Source of the DNA: Nocardia macrotermitis
Lineage (GTDB): Bacteria; Actinomycetota; Actinomycetes; Mycobacteriales; Mycobacteriaceae
Reading direction: 5' to 3'
DNA length: 64,000 nucleotides
Assembly (NCBI RefSeq): GCF_009604405.1
Contig: NZ_WEGK01000004.1
Span: forward strand, 124,001 to 188,000
A model generated the notes under the pieces. It made no database searches. It saw only the letters and a list, made by a program, of their open reading frames with translations, and had not been told where the DNA came from. A program made the translations under genes and the position numbers. Numbering within the stretch: the first letter of the stretch is position 1; the number at the start of each line of letters is the position of its first letter. This document shows positions 1 to 7,506 of the stretch, piece after piece.

Positions 1-53
1 GGACGCACGGACGCACGGACGCACGGACGCACGGACGCACGGACGCACGGACG
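1..53. repeat. Octanucleotide tandem repeat (GGACGCAC)
   Basis: Six full perfect copies of GGACGCAC and a partial seventh open the window. The array may continue to the left, so its true copy number is unknown. It ends 50 bases before the cyclo-ligase start, in what looks like that gene's upstream region. Confidence 0.95.
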
Positions 54-102
54 AGAGTGGCCGATCGCGCGGGGCGCAGTGTGAGTAGGCGGGGGTCTTA
101 TC

Positions 103-705
103 GTGGTCGGCGTGGAGATTGCCGGGCGGACCGACAAACGTGAGTGGCGGGCGCGATTGTTGGCGCGGCGTGCGGGGGTGGATCCCGCTGTGCACGAGGC
201 GGAAGCGGATGCTCTTGCCGGTGCGGCGTCGCGGCTGGCTTTCGACGCGACCGGGGAGGTCTGGGTTGCCGCCTACGTTCCGGCGGGTGGTGAGCCCGGG
301 TCGCTCGCCATGCTCGACGCGCTGCGAAACGCGGGGGCGCGAGTGTTGCTGCCGGTGACCGGGGTGCCGGGGCCTTTGGATTGGGCCGAGTACAGCGGAT
401 CCGCGGCTCTGCGCCGCGCGCGCTACGGGCTGCTGGAACCGGTCGGGCCGGCCCTGTCCCCCGCCGCCATCGCGACGGCCACCACGATTCTGATCCCGGC
501 GCTGGCGGTGGATCGCCGGGGCGTCCGGCTCGGCCGGGGGGCGGGATACTACGACCGCACGTTGCCCGCCGCGCGTCCCGATGCCCGGCTCATCGCGGTC
601 GTGCGTGACGAGGAACTCCTGGATCGTCTTCCCGAGGAACCCCACGACCGCCGTATGGGCTGGGCCCTCACGCCCGATGCGGGGCTGACACGGCTGGGGG
701 AATGA
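103..705 (+). CDS. 5-formyltetrahydrofolate cyclo-ligase
   Basis: The 200-residue product converts 5-formyl-THF to 5,10-methenyl-THF with ATP, salvaging a folate that would otherwise accumulate in the cytoplasm. The family signature is near the C-terminus, GVRLGRGAGYYDRTLP (about residues 145-160), preceded by ILIPALAVD. Length is normal for the family. The start is GTG. In M. tuberculosis the homologue (Rv0992c) also neighbours the Ruc-like and SAF genes found next here, which supports the call. Confidence 0.9.
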   Translation: MVGVEIAGRTDKREWRARLLARRAGVDPAVHEAEADALAGAASRLAFDATGEVWVAAYVPAGGEPGSLAMLDALRNAGARVLLPVTGVPGPLDWAEYSGSAALRRARYGLLEPVGPALSPAAIATATTILIPALAVDRRGVRLGRGAGYYDRTLPAARPDARLIAVVRDEELLDRLPEEPHDRRMGWALTPDAGLTRLGE

Positions 706-772
706 AGTACCAATTGGTGTTGTTGGCACTGTCGGCTGTAGAGTGCTAACGACGGAGACTGTGGAGGTTCCT

Positions 773-1093
773 GTGCCTACTTACTCGTATCAGTGCACGC
801 AGTGTGGCGACAAGTTCGACATCGTTCAGAAGTTCACCGACGATGCGCTGAGCACATGCGAGAAGTGCGACGGCAAGTTGCGCAAGCTCTTCAACTCGGT
901 GGGAATCGTGTTCAAGGGCAGTGGCTTCTACCGCACCGACAGCCGCAGCGGTTCGACCACCGCGAGCGAACCCGCCAAGGCCGAGTCCTCGTCGTCGTCC
1001 TCCGCGTCGAGCAGCTCCTCCTCGGATAGCTCGTCCAGCGGTTCGAGCAGCTCGTCCAGCAGCAGCACGGCTACCAGCACCCCGGCTGCCTGA
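773..1093 (+). CDS. FmdB-type zinc-ribbon protein, Ruc-like chaperone
   Basis: The 106-residue protein begins PTYSYQCTQCGDKFD and has a second Cys pair in STCEKCDGKLRKL, giving the four-cysteine zinc ribbon of FmdB-family proteins. After GSGFYRTDSR the remaining ~45 residues are almost only Ser, Ala and Thr and must be disordered. This is the architecture of M. tuberculosis Rv0991c (Ruc), described as a redox-regulated chaperone in which cysteine oxidation releases zinc. The start is GTG 773 because the zinc-ribbon family begins MPTY and a GGAGACTGTGGAGG purine stretch precedes it; an upstream in-frame GTG at 743 is less likely. Function is inferred from the homologue. Confidence 0.87.
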   Translation: MPTYSYQCTQCGDKFDIVQKFTDDALSTCEKCDGKLRKLFNSVGIVFKGSGFYRTDSRSGSTTASEPAKAESSSSSSASSSSSSDSSSSGSSSSSSSSTATSTPAA

Positions 1094-1212
1094 CCGATCG
1101 GCCGCGGTGGACGCACCCGATGTTGTCCACAGGTTTCGAGTTATCCACAGCCCAATTCTGACCAGCTGTTTTCCCGGCGGAGCGGTCTCGCACGAGTCGT
1201 AACGTCCGTGCC

Positions 1213-1929
1213 ATGACGTACAGCGCGTTCGGCCGGAGCAGGCCGGTTCCAGTCCGTGGCGGCGATATCGATCTCGGCCGCGTCCCCCGCTGGGAATGGT
1301 TGCGGCACCGCCGCCCCGCCTGGCTGGACGGCACGCTGGCCCGCCGCATCCTGGCCGCGGCGCTCACCGCGCTGGCCGCATTCCTGCTGCTGCGCGGCGA
1401 TCCGTCCGCGCGGCATGTCGAGGTCGTGGTCGCCGCCCACGATCTATCCCCCGGCCGCGCGGTGACCACCGCCGATCTGCGCACCGCCGCGTTCATCGCG
1501 AACAGCGTGCCCGGCGGCGCGATCCGCGAACCCACCCCACTGCTCGGCGCGACCCTGTCCGCACCCATGCGGGCCGGTGAGATCTTCACCGATCTGCGCG
1601 TGCTCGGACCACGCCTGGCCGCGGCCGCCACCGCCGCACCCGACGCTCGGATAGTCCCGATTCGCTTGGCGGACAACGCCGTTGCCGAAATCCTCCGCAC
1701 CGGAGACCGGGTCGACGTGGTCGCCGCGCCCGATCCGAACACCCCGGCCGCGGCACCCGCCCGCACCCTCGCCGCGGGCGCGGTCGTGGTCTCGATCCCG
1801 GCGCGATCCGGGGCGGGTGGACCACCGCGTTCGGAGGACCGCGTGGTGCTGGTCGCCCTCGATTCGGCGCACGCGACAACCGTTGCCGCGGCCTCCCTGC
1901 GTACCGCACTCACGGTTGTTTTTCAGTAG
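1213..1929 (+). CDS. SAF-domain membrane-anchored protein
   Basis: The 238-residue product has a charged N-terminus, one membrane segment (ILAAALTALAAFLLL, about residues 46-60), then an SAF-like domain (VEVVVAAHDLSPGRAVTTAD onward, about 69-130) and a C-terminal part resembling the periplasmic half of CpaB/RcpC-like proteins (IRLADNAVAEILRTGDRVDVV). CpaB proteins take part in Flp pilus assembly, but no pilus gene is nearby. It follows the Ruc-like gene as Rv0990c follows Rv0991c. A TAACGT element seven bases before the ATG suggests leaderless transcription. Exact function unknown. Confidence 0.8.
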   Translation: MTYSAFGRSRPVPVRGGDIDLGRVPRWEWLRHRRPAWLDGTLARRILAAALTALAAFLLLRGDPSARHVEVVVAAHDLSPGRAVTTADLRTAAFIANSVPGGAIREPTPLLGATLSAPMRAGEIFTDLRVLGPRLAAAATAAPDARIVPIRLADNAVAEILRTGDRVDVVAAPDPNTPAAAPARTLAAGAVVVSIPARSGAGGPPRSEDRVVLVALDSAHATTVAAASLRTALTVVFQ

Positions 1930-2074
1930 AGTTCACTCGATTCGCCAAGTATTTGCCACAAAATGCATCTAGCATCCCCGATACCCGATCCGTGCGCGGG
2001 CAACACAGGTTCCCGCCGCTGTGACCAGACCATTCGACATCCAGCGGGTGTGCCGAATGAGACAGGAGCCGCAA

Positions 2075-2476
2075 ATGCTGAAGGGTTTCAAGGACTTCCT
2101 ATTCCGCGGGAACGTGATCGACTTGGCGGTCGCGGTCGTGATGGGTACCGCATTCGTCGCCATCGTCACGGCGTTCACCGACGGAATAGTCAAACCGATC
2201 ATCGAGATATTCGGCGGCACCGGGGACCTGGGCCTGGGATTCCGGATCGTCGCCGATAAACCCGCGACCTATGTCGCGCTCGGCCCGATCATCACCGCCG
2301 CGATCAATTTCGTCATCATCGCGGCCGTGGTCTATTTCCTGCTGGTGCTCCCGGCCTCCCGGGCCAAGAAGCGCTGGGGCAAGAGCGACGCCCAGACCGA
2401 GAACGAATTGCTGACCGAGATCCGCGACCTGCTCGCCGAGGGCAACAAGAGCTCGGGCGGGCGGCACGAGTCCTGA
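2075..2476 (+). CDS. mscL: Large-conductance mechanosensitive channel MscL
   Basis: This 133-residue membrane protein forms the pentameric channel that releases solutes on hypo-osmotic shock. It begins MLKGFKDFLFRGNVIDLAVA, the conserved N-terminal amphipathic helix and pore-lining TM1 with its Gly/Ala spacing (AVAVVMGTAFVAIV). TM2 is FVIIAAVVYFLLVLP near residues 85-100, followed by the cytoplasmic helix ENELLTEIRDLL. Start 2075 is set by the family N-terminus and by GACAGGAG upstream; a longer in-frame ORF to 2021 adds unrelated residues. Confidence 0.97.
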   Translation: MLKGFKDFLFRGNVIDLAVAVVMGTAFVAIVTAFTDGIVKPIIEIFGGTGDLGLGFRIVADKPATYVALGPIITAAINFVIIAAVVYFLLVLPASRAKKRWGKSDAQTENELLTEIRDLLAEGNKSSGGRHES

Positions 2477-2557
2477 GCCGAGTCACATCATCGGTGGCGA
2501 AATCCACTGTTACACAAGGGTGTCCGCCGCGATGCCGAGAAACTCCGAATCCTGGCA

Positions 2558-2587
2558 GTGGGCCCGGTACGGATGCACCGGGCCCAC
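2558..2587. terminator. Convergent hairpin terminator between mscL and porin
   Basis: An 11-bp perfect inverted repeat (GTGGGCCCGGT / ACCGGGCCCAC) with an 8-base loop lies between the ends of two convergent genes. There is no strong T tract, so its use as an intrinsic terminator is inferred from position and stability. Confidence 0.6.
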
Positions 2588-2613
2588 CATCATGCCGGAA
2601 GGAGTGAGTCCGA

Positions 2614-3294
2614 TCAGCCGAGGCTGAACGGCTTCCCCCACAGCGTCACCCAGGTGACGACACTGTCGGTGGACACCTCGACGCTGATGAACGAACGAGC
2701 CTGGGCGTAACCGGCGCAACCGGTCAGGCCGATGGTCTCGTCCGCCCACGCGACCGAACCGTTGTCGCCGGTGAACGGCGCGTAGGTCTTGTGGGTATCG
2801 GCACCGAAGTCGTCCGCCTTCTCCAGGTCCAGGACGTAGAACGCCTGGGCCTGACCGGGGCCGAGGGTCAGGTTGCCACTGGTGCCCACGGACGCGCTGG
2901 GGGTGACGTTGCCGGAGCTGTCCCAGCTCGCACCCACGCTCGGCGACGCGCTCGCGCCACCGCCGGAGATGTTCACCTGGCAGCCGACGACGTATCCCGG
3001 GTAGATCTTGCCGCCGGTGGCGGTGGTCTTACCGGAGATGCTCACATGCGCGGTGCCCGAGGCCCACGCGTTGCGGTGCAGCGGAGTCGAACCCATGGAC
3101 GGGTTGATGTTCGCCGACTCGCCGTCCATCCAGACGTGCACGGACGTGCCATCGGTCAGGGTACGGGTGATGCTGCCGCCGGGCAGCGGGACAAAGGTGT
3201 CGGCGTTCGCGGCGCCGGTCGAGAGCAGACCTAGAGCGGCGGTGGCCACGACACCGACGCCGGCCACACGTGCCAGAGTCTTACGGATGTTCAT
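2614..3294 (-). CDS. MspA-family outer-membrane porin
   Basis: The 226-residue precursor has a signal peptide (VGVVATAALGLLSTGAANA, cleaved before DTFVPLP). The mature part has the MspA-family pattern: alternating polar and hydrophobic strands, GYVVGCQVNISGG, a loop region, LTLGPGQAQAFYVLDLEK, and the closing GCAGYAQARSFISVEV with an aromatic/Gly C-terminus. Such porins form octameric goblets in the mycomembrane for small hydrophilic solutes. The start ATG is preceded by GAGGGATT. It follows a second porin on the same strand with a 68-bp gap, so the two probably form one operon. Confidence 0.9.
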   Translation of the reverse strand: MNIRKTLARVAGVGVVATAALGLLSTGAANADTFVPLPGGSITRTLTDGTSVHVWMDGESANINPSMGSTPLHRNAWASGTAHVSISGKTTATGGKIYPGYVVGCQVNISGGGASASPSVGASWDSSGNVTPSASVGTSGNLTLGPGQAQAFYVLDLEKADDFGADTHKTYAPFTGDNGSVAWADETIGLTGCAGYAQARSFISVEVSTDSVVTWVTLWGKPFSLG

Positions 3295-3362
3295 ATTTAA
3301 TCCCTCATGGGTGAATCGCTATGCGCGAGAAAAGAGTTGGCGCTTGGGACCACGCGCGCACG

Positions 3363-4040
3363 TCAGCCGATGCTGAAGGGCTGCCCGTACAGAGTGGTCT
3401 TCGAGTAGTTGTTGCCGACAACTTCGACAACGGTGTACGCACGAGCCTGTGCGTAACCCGCGCAACCCTGGATGTTCATCTCGGCATCCTGGTACTCCAC
3501 CGAGTAGTGGCCGGGGTGCGTGATGTCGATCGAATCGATCTGGACGAACTTGACCTGGCCGGGGCCGAGGTTCAAGCCGATCGATCCGCCGAGTGCGCCA
3601 TCGGTCAGGCTGACGCTGCCGGAGATTCCGGCGGAGATGGCGTCGGTACCGATGTTCACCTGACAACCCACGATGTAGCCCGAGTTGAGCTGCGAGGTGC
3701 CGTGGGTCGACGAGTTGTTGGAACCGGGCGTGTTCAGCTGGCCGTTGTTCGGGCCGGCCTTCGTGACCGGCGCATTCGGGACATCCGCGGCCGCGATACC
3801 CGACACCCAGACAGTACGGCCGGCACCGTTGGCTGCGAGAGATGTCGAAATGTTGGCGAACTCGTGGGTACGGGTGATGGAAACTCCACCTGGACCCGCC
3901 TTGTGACCGTCCGGCAACGGCACGAAGGTGTCGGCGTTGGCAGCGCCGGTTGATAGCAATCCGATCGCAACGGCTGCCGCCGCACCGATGCCCACGAAAC
4001 GGGCACCGCGACGCGCACCGCTGGTGCGGTTCTCGCTCAT
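3363..4040 (-). CDS. MspA-family outer-membrane porin (upstream paralogue)
   Basis: A 225-residue paralogue of the downstream porin, sharing the signal peptide end LLSTGAANADTFVPLP, GYIVGCQVNI, LGPGQVKFVQID, GCAGYAQARAYTVVEV and C-terminal GQPFSIG. The start is ATG 4040 because GAGGGGA sits nine bases upstream and the resulting length matches the paralogue; the frame continues to 4127 without a family-like extension. The mature N-terminus carries a Gly/Asn-rich loop (about residues 50-105) that differs most between the copies, so substrate or assembly preferences may differ. The leader upstream contains hairpins and a Crp-type site. Confidence 0.9.
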   Translation of the reverse strand: MSENRTSGARRGARFVGIGAAAAVAIGLLSTGAANADTFVPLPDGHKAGPGGVSITRTHEFANISTSLAANGAGRTVWVSGIAAADVPNAPVTKAGPNNGQLNTPGSNNSSTHGTSQLNSGYIVGCQVNIGTDAISAGISGSVSLTDGALGGSIGLNLGPGQVKFVQIDSIDITHPGHYSVEYQDAEMNIQGCAGYAQARAYTVVEVVGNNYSKTTLYGQPFSIG

Positions 4041-4065
4041 ATTTCCCCTCATCAGGTTATAGCAG

Positions 4066-4115
4066 TCAGCCTCGACCACCGAGGCTGATTTCCGACCCCG
4101 ACCACCGGGGTTGGA
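4066..4115 (-). promoter_or_regulatory. Tandem leader hairpins with identical loops
   Basis: Just upstream of the porin start, two perfect or near-perfect hairpins stand head to tail: TCAGCCTCG/CGAGGCTGA (4066-4088) and TCCGACCCCG/CGGGGTTGGA (4091-4115, one mismatch). On the transcribed strand both loops read GTGGT. A further short stem (GGCCC/GGGCC, about 4127-4142) lies just upstream of the pair. There is no U tract, so this looks more like a structured 5' leader or protein-binding RNA than a terminator. Confidence 0.5.
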
Positions 4116-4349
4116 AACGCGGCCCATACACGGGCCCAGCTCAGTCTATTCGCCAGCATGTTGCCGCCGCCTAACCGGCGACATTCGTCGCGCTACCGCC
4201 AGACCAACCTGTCGGAACCGGGCTACGTTCCGCCGGGTCCGACGCCGAGACGCCGTTCCCGGGCCCAAAAGAGCCGCTGTGGTATAGCCCAAAGGCGAAC
4301 ACTAAACGCAGTGAGGAGACGCTGACAACGTAAGCTCATGTAAACATCT

Positions 4350-4365
4350 TGTGATCTAAATCACA
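4350..4365 (-). promoter_or_regulatory. GlxR/Crp-type binding site upstream of porins
   Basis: A perfect TGTGA-N6-TCACA palindrome lies about 310 bases upstream of the first porin. On the minus strand a TACGTT element follows about 25 bases after its centre, a plausible activated -10. The gap 4041-4481 holds this site, the leader hairpins and no convincing gene. Confidence 0.65.
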
Positions 4366-4481
4366 TTAGTGATCATGCATACTATGTGCGGCGCAAAAAC
4401 CGTGTTAGCGCTCGCAAAATGGAATCGCCGTCCGAGACGGCTCGAGTGCGCCAACGCGACGCAATTGTGCTGACGAACGGA

Positions 4482-4700
4482 TCAACCGTGATGCGGCGGC
4501 ACCTGCGACCGCAACCATTCGTCCGATGACCTTCCCACAGTTGGGAATTCGCCATCCGGACCACGCTCGTCGCTGGTGGTTTGCGGGAGGGTTTCACCGA
4601 AGATCCGCGCCAGCTTCGCGGCATCGGCGGCCGAACGCGCGGAACCCCCCGCCCGCGCCGGGCGAGGGGTCCGATCGTCCTGATTCGGGGTGGAACTCAT
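4482..4700 (-). CDS. Small conserved actinobacterial protein
   Basis: The 72-residue product has a Pro/Arg-rich N-terminus, then SAADAAKLARIFGETLPQTT and a closing WLRSQVPPHHG. Its ATG overlaps the moaB2 stop by one base (TAATG), so it is translationally coupled and the last gene of the pepD-moaB2 operon. From memory, short proteins with this FG-LP-TTSDE core and a PPHHG end occur beside moaB2 in related genomes. I cannot assign a function; no signal peptide, membrane segment or cysteine is present. Confidence 0.7.
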   Translation of the reverse strand: MSSTPNQDDRTPRPARAGGSARSAADAAKLARIFGETLPQTTSDERGPDGEFPTVGRSSDEWLRSQVPPHHG

Positions 4701-5194
4701 TACTCGTCCAGACCGGACAGCTCATCGATGACGCGGCTCACCAACGGGCCGAGCGTGGCCATGCCGTCGCGCACCGCGGCCCTGGTGCCGGGCAGGTTGA
4801 CCACCAGCGTGCTGCCGGAGATACCGGCCAGCCCGCGCGAGAGCCCCGCGTCCAGCGAGCCCGCGGCCAGACCGGAGGAACGCAGCGCCTCGCTGATGCC
4901 GGGAAGTTCGCGATCGAGCACCTCGGAGGTGGCCTCGGGGGTGACATCGCGCGGGGACATACCAGTACCGCCGACCGAGATCACCAGATCCACACCGCCG
5001 ATGACGGCGGTGTTGAGCGCATTGCGAATCTCGACCTCGTCACCCGCCACCAGCACCGTGGCGTCGACCAGGAACCCGGCCTCGGTCAGCAACTCGGTCA
5101 CCAGCGGGCCCAGCGAATCCTCCCCGCCATGGGCGGACCGATCGTCCACAATCACCACGAGCGCACGACCCGCCACCGGAGCATCGATTTCCAT
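4700..5194 (-). CDS. MoaB/Mog-family molybdopterin protein (MoaB2-like)
   Basis: The ~164-residue product has the MogA/MoaB fold: GRALVVIVDDRSAHGGEDSLGP at the N-terminus, the substrate-binding SVGGTGMSPRDVTPEAT, then GLSRGLAGISGSTLVVNLPG. The family adenylylates molybdopterin during molybdenum cofactor synthesis, though actinobacterial MoaB2 proteins lie apart from other moa genes and their exact role is less certain. ATG 5194 is chosen because TACGGT sits seven bases upstream, as in leaderless starts; the frame continues to a TTG at 5293 that overlaps the pepD stop, a possible alternative start. Confidence 0.87.
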   Translation of the reverse strand: MEIDAPVAGRALVVIVDDRSAHGGEDSLGPLVTELLTEAGFLVDATVLVAGDEVEIRNALNTAVIGGVDLVISVGGTGMSPRDVTPEATSEVLDRELPGISEALRSSGLAAGSLDAGLSRGLAGISGSTLVVNLPGTRAAVRDGMATLGPLVSRVIDELSGLDE

Positions 5195-5289
5195 GCCGCT
5201 AACCGTAGCGTCCAGGGGTGACAGGGAATCCGGTCCCCCGCTGCCGGAGCGGCCGTCCGTCAGCAGGGTCAGGGTGCGCGGCGGGCGGC

Positions 5290-7251
5290 TCAATGGGTAC
5301 CGTCCGCGGCTGCTCCGGCGAGGGTCACCTGGACCGTCTTCGCGTTCTGGCCGTTGGTGTCGGTGTAGGTCAGCGCGACCGTGTCACCCGGCTGATGCGA
5401 GCGCACCGCGGCGACCAGCGCGTCACCGTTGTCGATCACCAGATCACCCAGTTTGGTGACCACCACGCCGGTCGGGATGCCCGCCTTGGCGGCCGGGCCG
5501 TCGGCCGTGACGTCCTTGACCACCGCGCCGTTGGCGCTGACATTGCTCGGCGTCTGGTTGAGCACCGTCATCCCGATCTGGGCGTAGGTGGCATGGCCGG
5601 TCTTGGTCAGCTCGTTGGCCACCCGCCGCGCCTGATCGACCGGGATCGCGAAGCCCAGGCCGATCGACCCGCTCTGCTGGCTGCTGTCCGAACTGCCGCC
5701 CAGGGTCGCGATCGCGGTGTTGATGCCGATCAGCTTGCCGTTCATGTCGACCAGCGCGCCGCCGGAGTTGCCCGGGTTGATCGGCGCGTCGGTCTGTACC
5801 GCGGAGATCACCGTGCCGGTCGAACCGGATTCACCGCTGGTGGACACCGGACGGCTCAGCGCCGAGACGATACCGGTGGTGACCGTTCCGGCCAGCCCCA
5901 GCGGGGAACCGATCGCGACGACCGGCTGGCCGACCTGGAGCGCCTTGGAGCTGCCCAGTTCGATCGGGGTCAGGCCGGACTTGTTCTGTGCCTTGATGAC
6001 CGCCAGATCCGAGACCGGGTCGACGCCGACGACCGAGGCCGAACTGGTGCTGCCGTCCTTGTACTGGACCTGCATCTTCGCGTCCGCACCGGCGCCGCTG
6101 GCGACGTGGTTGTTGGTCAGGATCAGCCCGTCGGAGGACAGGATGACCCCGGAACCCTCACCCTCGGCGCGGTCACCGGCGACCTTGATCATCACGACGC
6201 TGGGCAGCACCTTCTGCGCGACCGCCTGCACCGAGCCCGCGGGCGCGGTGACCGAGGCGGGATTCGCGTTCGGCGAGGAGCTGTCCAGGGCGTTGTCGAT
6301 CGATCCGCCGCCCGAACCGGCCACCAGCGCACCGACCGCACCGCCGACCCCGCCCGCGAGCAGCGCCAGCACGATCGCACCGGCGACCAGACCGGCCCGG
6401 CCGCGACGGCGCGGGGCGGGGGGCGGGTAGGAGGCGCTCGCGAAGGAGCCGGTGTTGTGGTCGGGGCCGAAGGGCAAACCCGCGACGGTCGGCGTGCCGC
6501 CGGTCGGCGGTTGCTGCCCGCCACCGGCCCCGTACGCCTGCGGATACGGCGGCATCGGGGTCGTGTGCTGGGTGGGGGTCTCCCGGGACGCCCACGGCGC
6601 GTGCTCCGGCGGCACCGCACCGGGCTGCGGCCCGACCGGGGGGAACTGACCGGTCTGCGGCCCGGACTGCCCGTACGGGGTGGGCGGCTGGGTGAACGGG
6701 GACGGCTGACCGAAGGAGGTGGTCTGCGCGAACGGCGACTCGGGCTGCCCGAACGGCTGCTGCGGCGCACCGAAGGGAGCGTCCGAACCGGTCGGCTGCT
6801 GGCCGTACGGTGCGTCCGGCGTACCGGGTTGGGTGAACGGGGCCCGCGGCACGGCCGAGCCCTGCGAACCGGCCCACGGCGAACCCGTCTGACCGAACGT
6901 GGTGCGGCCGAACGGCGAATCCGAACCGTCCGCCGCGCCCTGTCCGGACGGCGGCTGCGGGATCCCCGGCTGCGAGTAAGGCGGTTGCGGCACAACCGAT
7001 CCCGGCGCCGCGGACTCCGGCGTACCCGGGCCCGGCGACACCGGCTGCTGGGTACCGGACTGCGGCATGCCGCCCGTGCCGGGTGCGGACGCGGGCTGGT
7101 TCGGAACCTGATCCTGGGCGGCGGCCCCGCCCGGACGACCGGGCTCGGCGGACGGCTGATCGGTCGGCGGTACGGCGGGCGTCTGGGCGCCCGACCCCGA
7201 GTTCGCCGACGGCTGCGGCTGTTCCCGGTTGTCCTTCGGGTCCTCGGTCAT
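5290..7251 (-). CDS. pepD: HtrA/DegP-like serine protease with PDZ domain (PepD)
   Basis: This 653-residue membrane-anchored protease acts outside the membrane on misfolded envelope proteins. The first ~285 residues are a cytoplasmic Pro/Gln/Gly/Ser tail with repeated PFGQ and FTQP motifs. One membrane segment (LVAGAIVLALLAGGVGGAVG) follows, then a trypsin-like domain with the triad visible as LTNNHVAS (His), VSDLAVIKA (Asp) and PINPGNSGGAL (Ser). A single PDZ domain closes it (IGMTVLNQTPSNVSANGAVV to the end). Start 7251 follows GAGGAGAAACGAGAAG. Synteny with mprAB and moaB2, and the CTGAGA repeats upstream, point to control by MprA. Confidence 0.93.
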   Translation of the reverse strand: MTEDPKDNREQPQPSANSGSGAQTPAVPPTDQPSAEPGRPGGAAAQDQVPNQPASAPGTGGMPQSGTQQPVSPGPGTPESAAPGSVVPQPPYSQPGIPQPPSGQGAADGSDSPFGRTTFGQTGSPWAGSQGSAVPRAPFTQPGTPDAPYGQQPTGSDAPFGAPQQPFGQPESPFAQTTSFGQPSPFTQPPTPYGQSGPQTGQFPPVGPQPGAVPPEHAPWASRETPTQHTTPMPPYPQAYGAGGGQQPPTGGTPTVAGLPFGPDHNTGSFASASYPPPAPRRRGRAGLVAGAIVLALLAGGVGGAVGALVAGSGGGSIDNALDSSSPNANPASVTAPAGSVQAVAQKVLPSVVMIKVAGDRAEGEGSGVILSSDGLILTNNHVASGAGADAKMQVQYKDGSTSSASVVGVDPVSDLAVIKAQNKSGLTPIELGSSKALQVGQPVVAIGSPLGLAGTVTTGIVSALSRPVSTSGESGSTGTVISAVQTDAPINPGNSGGALVDMNGKLIGINTAIATLGGSSDSSQQSGSIGLGFAIPVDQARRVANELTKTGHATYAQIGMTVLNQTPSNVSANGAVVKDVTADGPAAKAGIPTGVVVTKLGDLVIDNGDALVAAVRSHQPGDTVALTYTDTNGQNAKTVQVTLAGAAADGTH

Positions 7252-7296
7252 CTTCTCGTTTCTCCTCACGTCTGCCGACCAGACTGATGACATCGA

Positions 7297-7313
7297 CTGA
7301 GAGCGAACTGAGA
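7297..7313 (-). promoter_or_regulatory. Probable MprA box upstream of pepD
   Basis: CTGAGA-N5-CTGAGA, a direct repeat with an 11-bp period, sits 46 bases before the pepD start. The same element occurs upstream of mprA at 9791-9807. A second 11-bp-spaced direct repeat, TCAGTTCT, follows at 7322-7340. MprA is known to bind tandem direct repeats at its own and the pepD promoters in mycobacteria; its use here is inferred. Confidence 0.65.
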
Positions 7314-7506
7314 CGGCGCTTTCAGTTCTCCATCAGTTCTTCCGCGATCGTGGGCCGCCTTCGTATTCTCAACCTACCGGCCCTCGAGAATCTCCGTCGA
7401 CGACATTTGGTGCGCCGCACAGGGACATCGGATTGCGTCGCACCGGGTGTATTGCCGGTGCGGCGCGGTCGTATTCCTCCCTGGGGCAGTGAGTTCGGAA
7501 CCGGCG

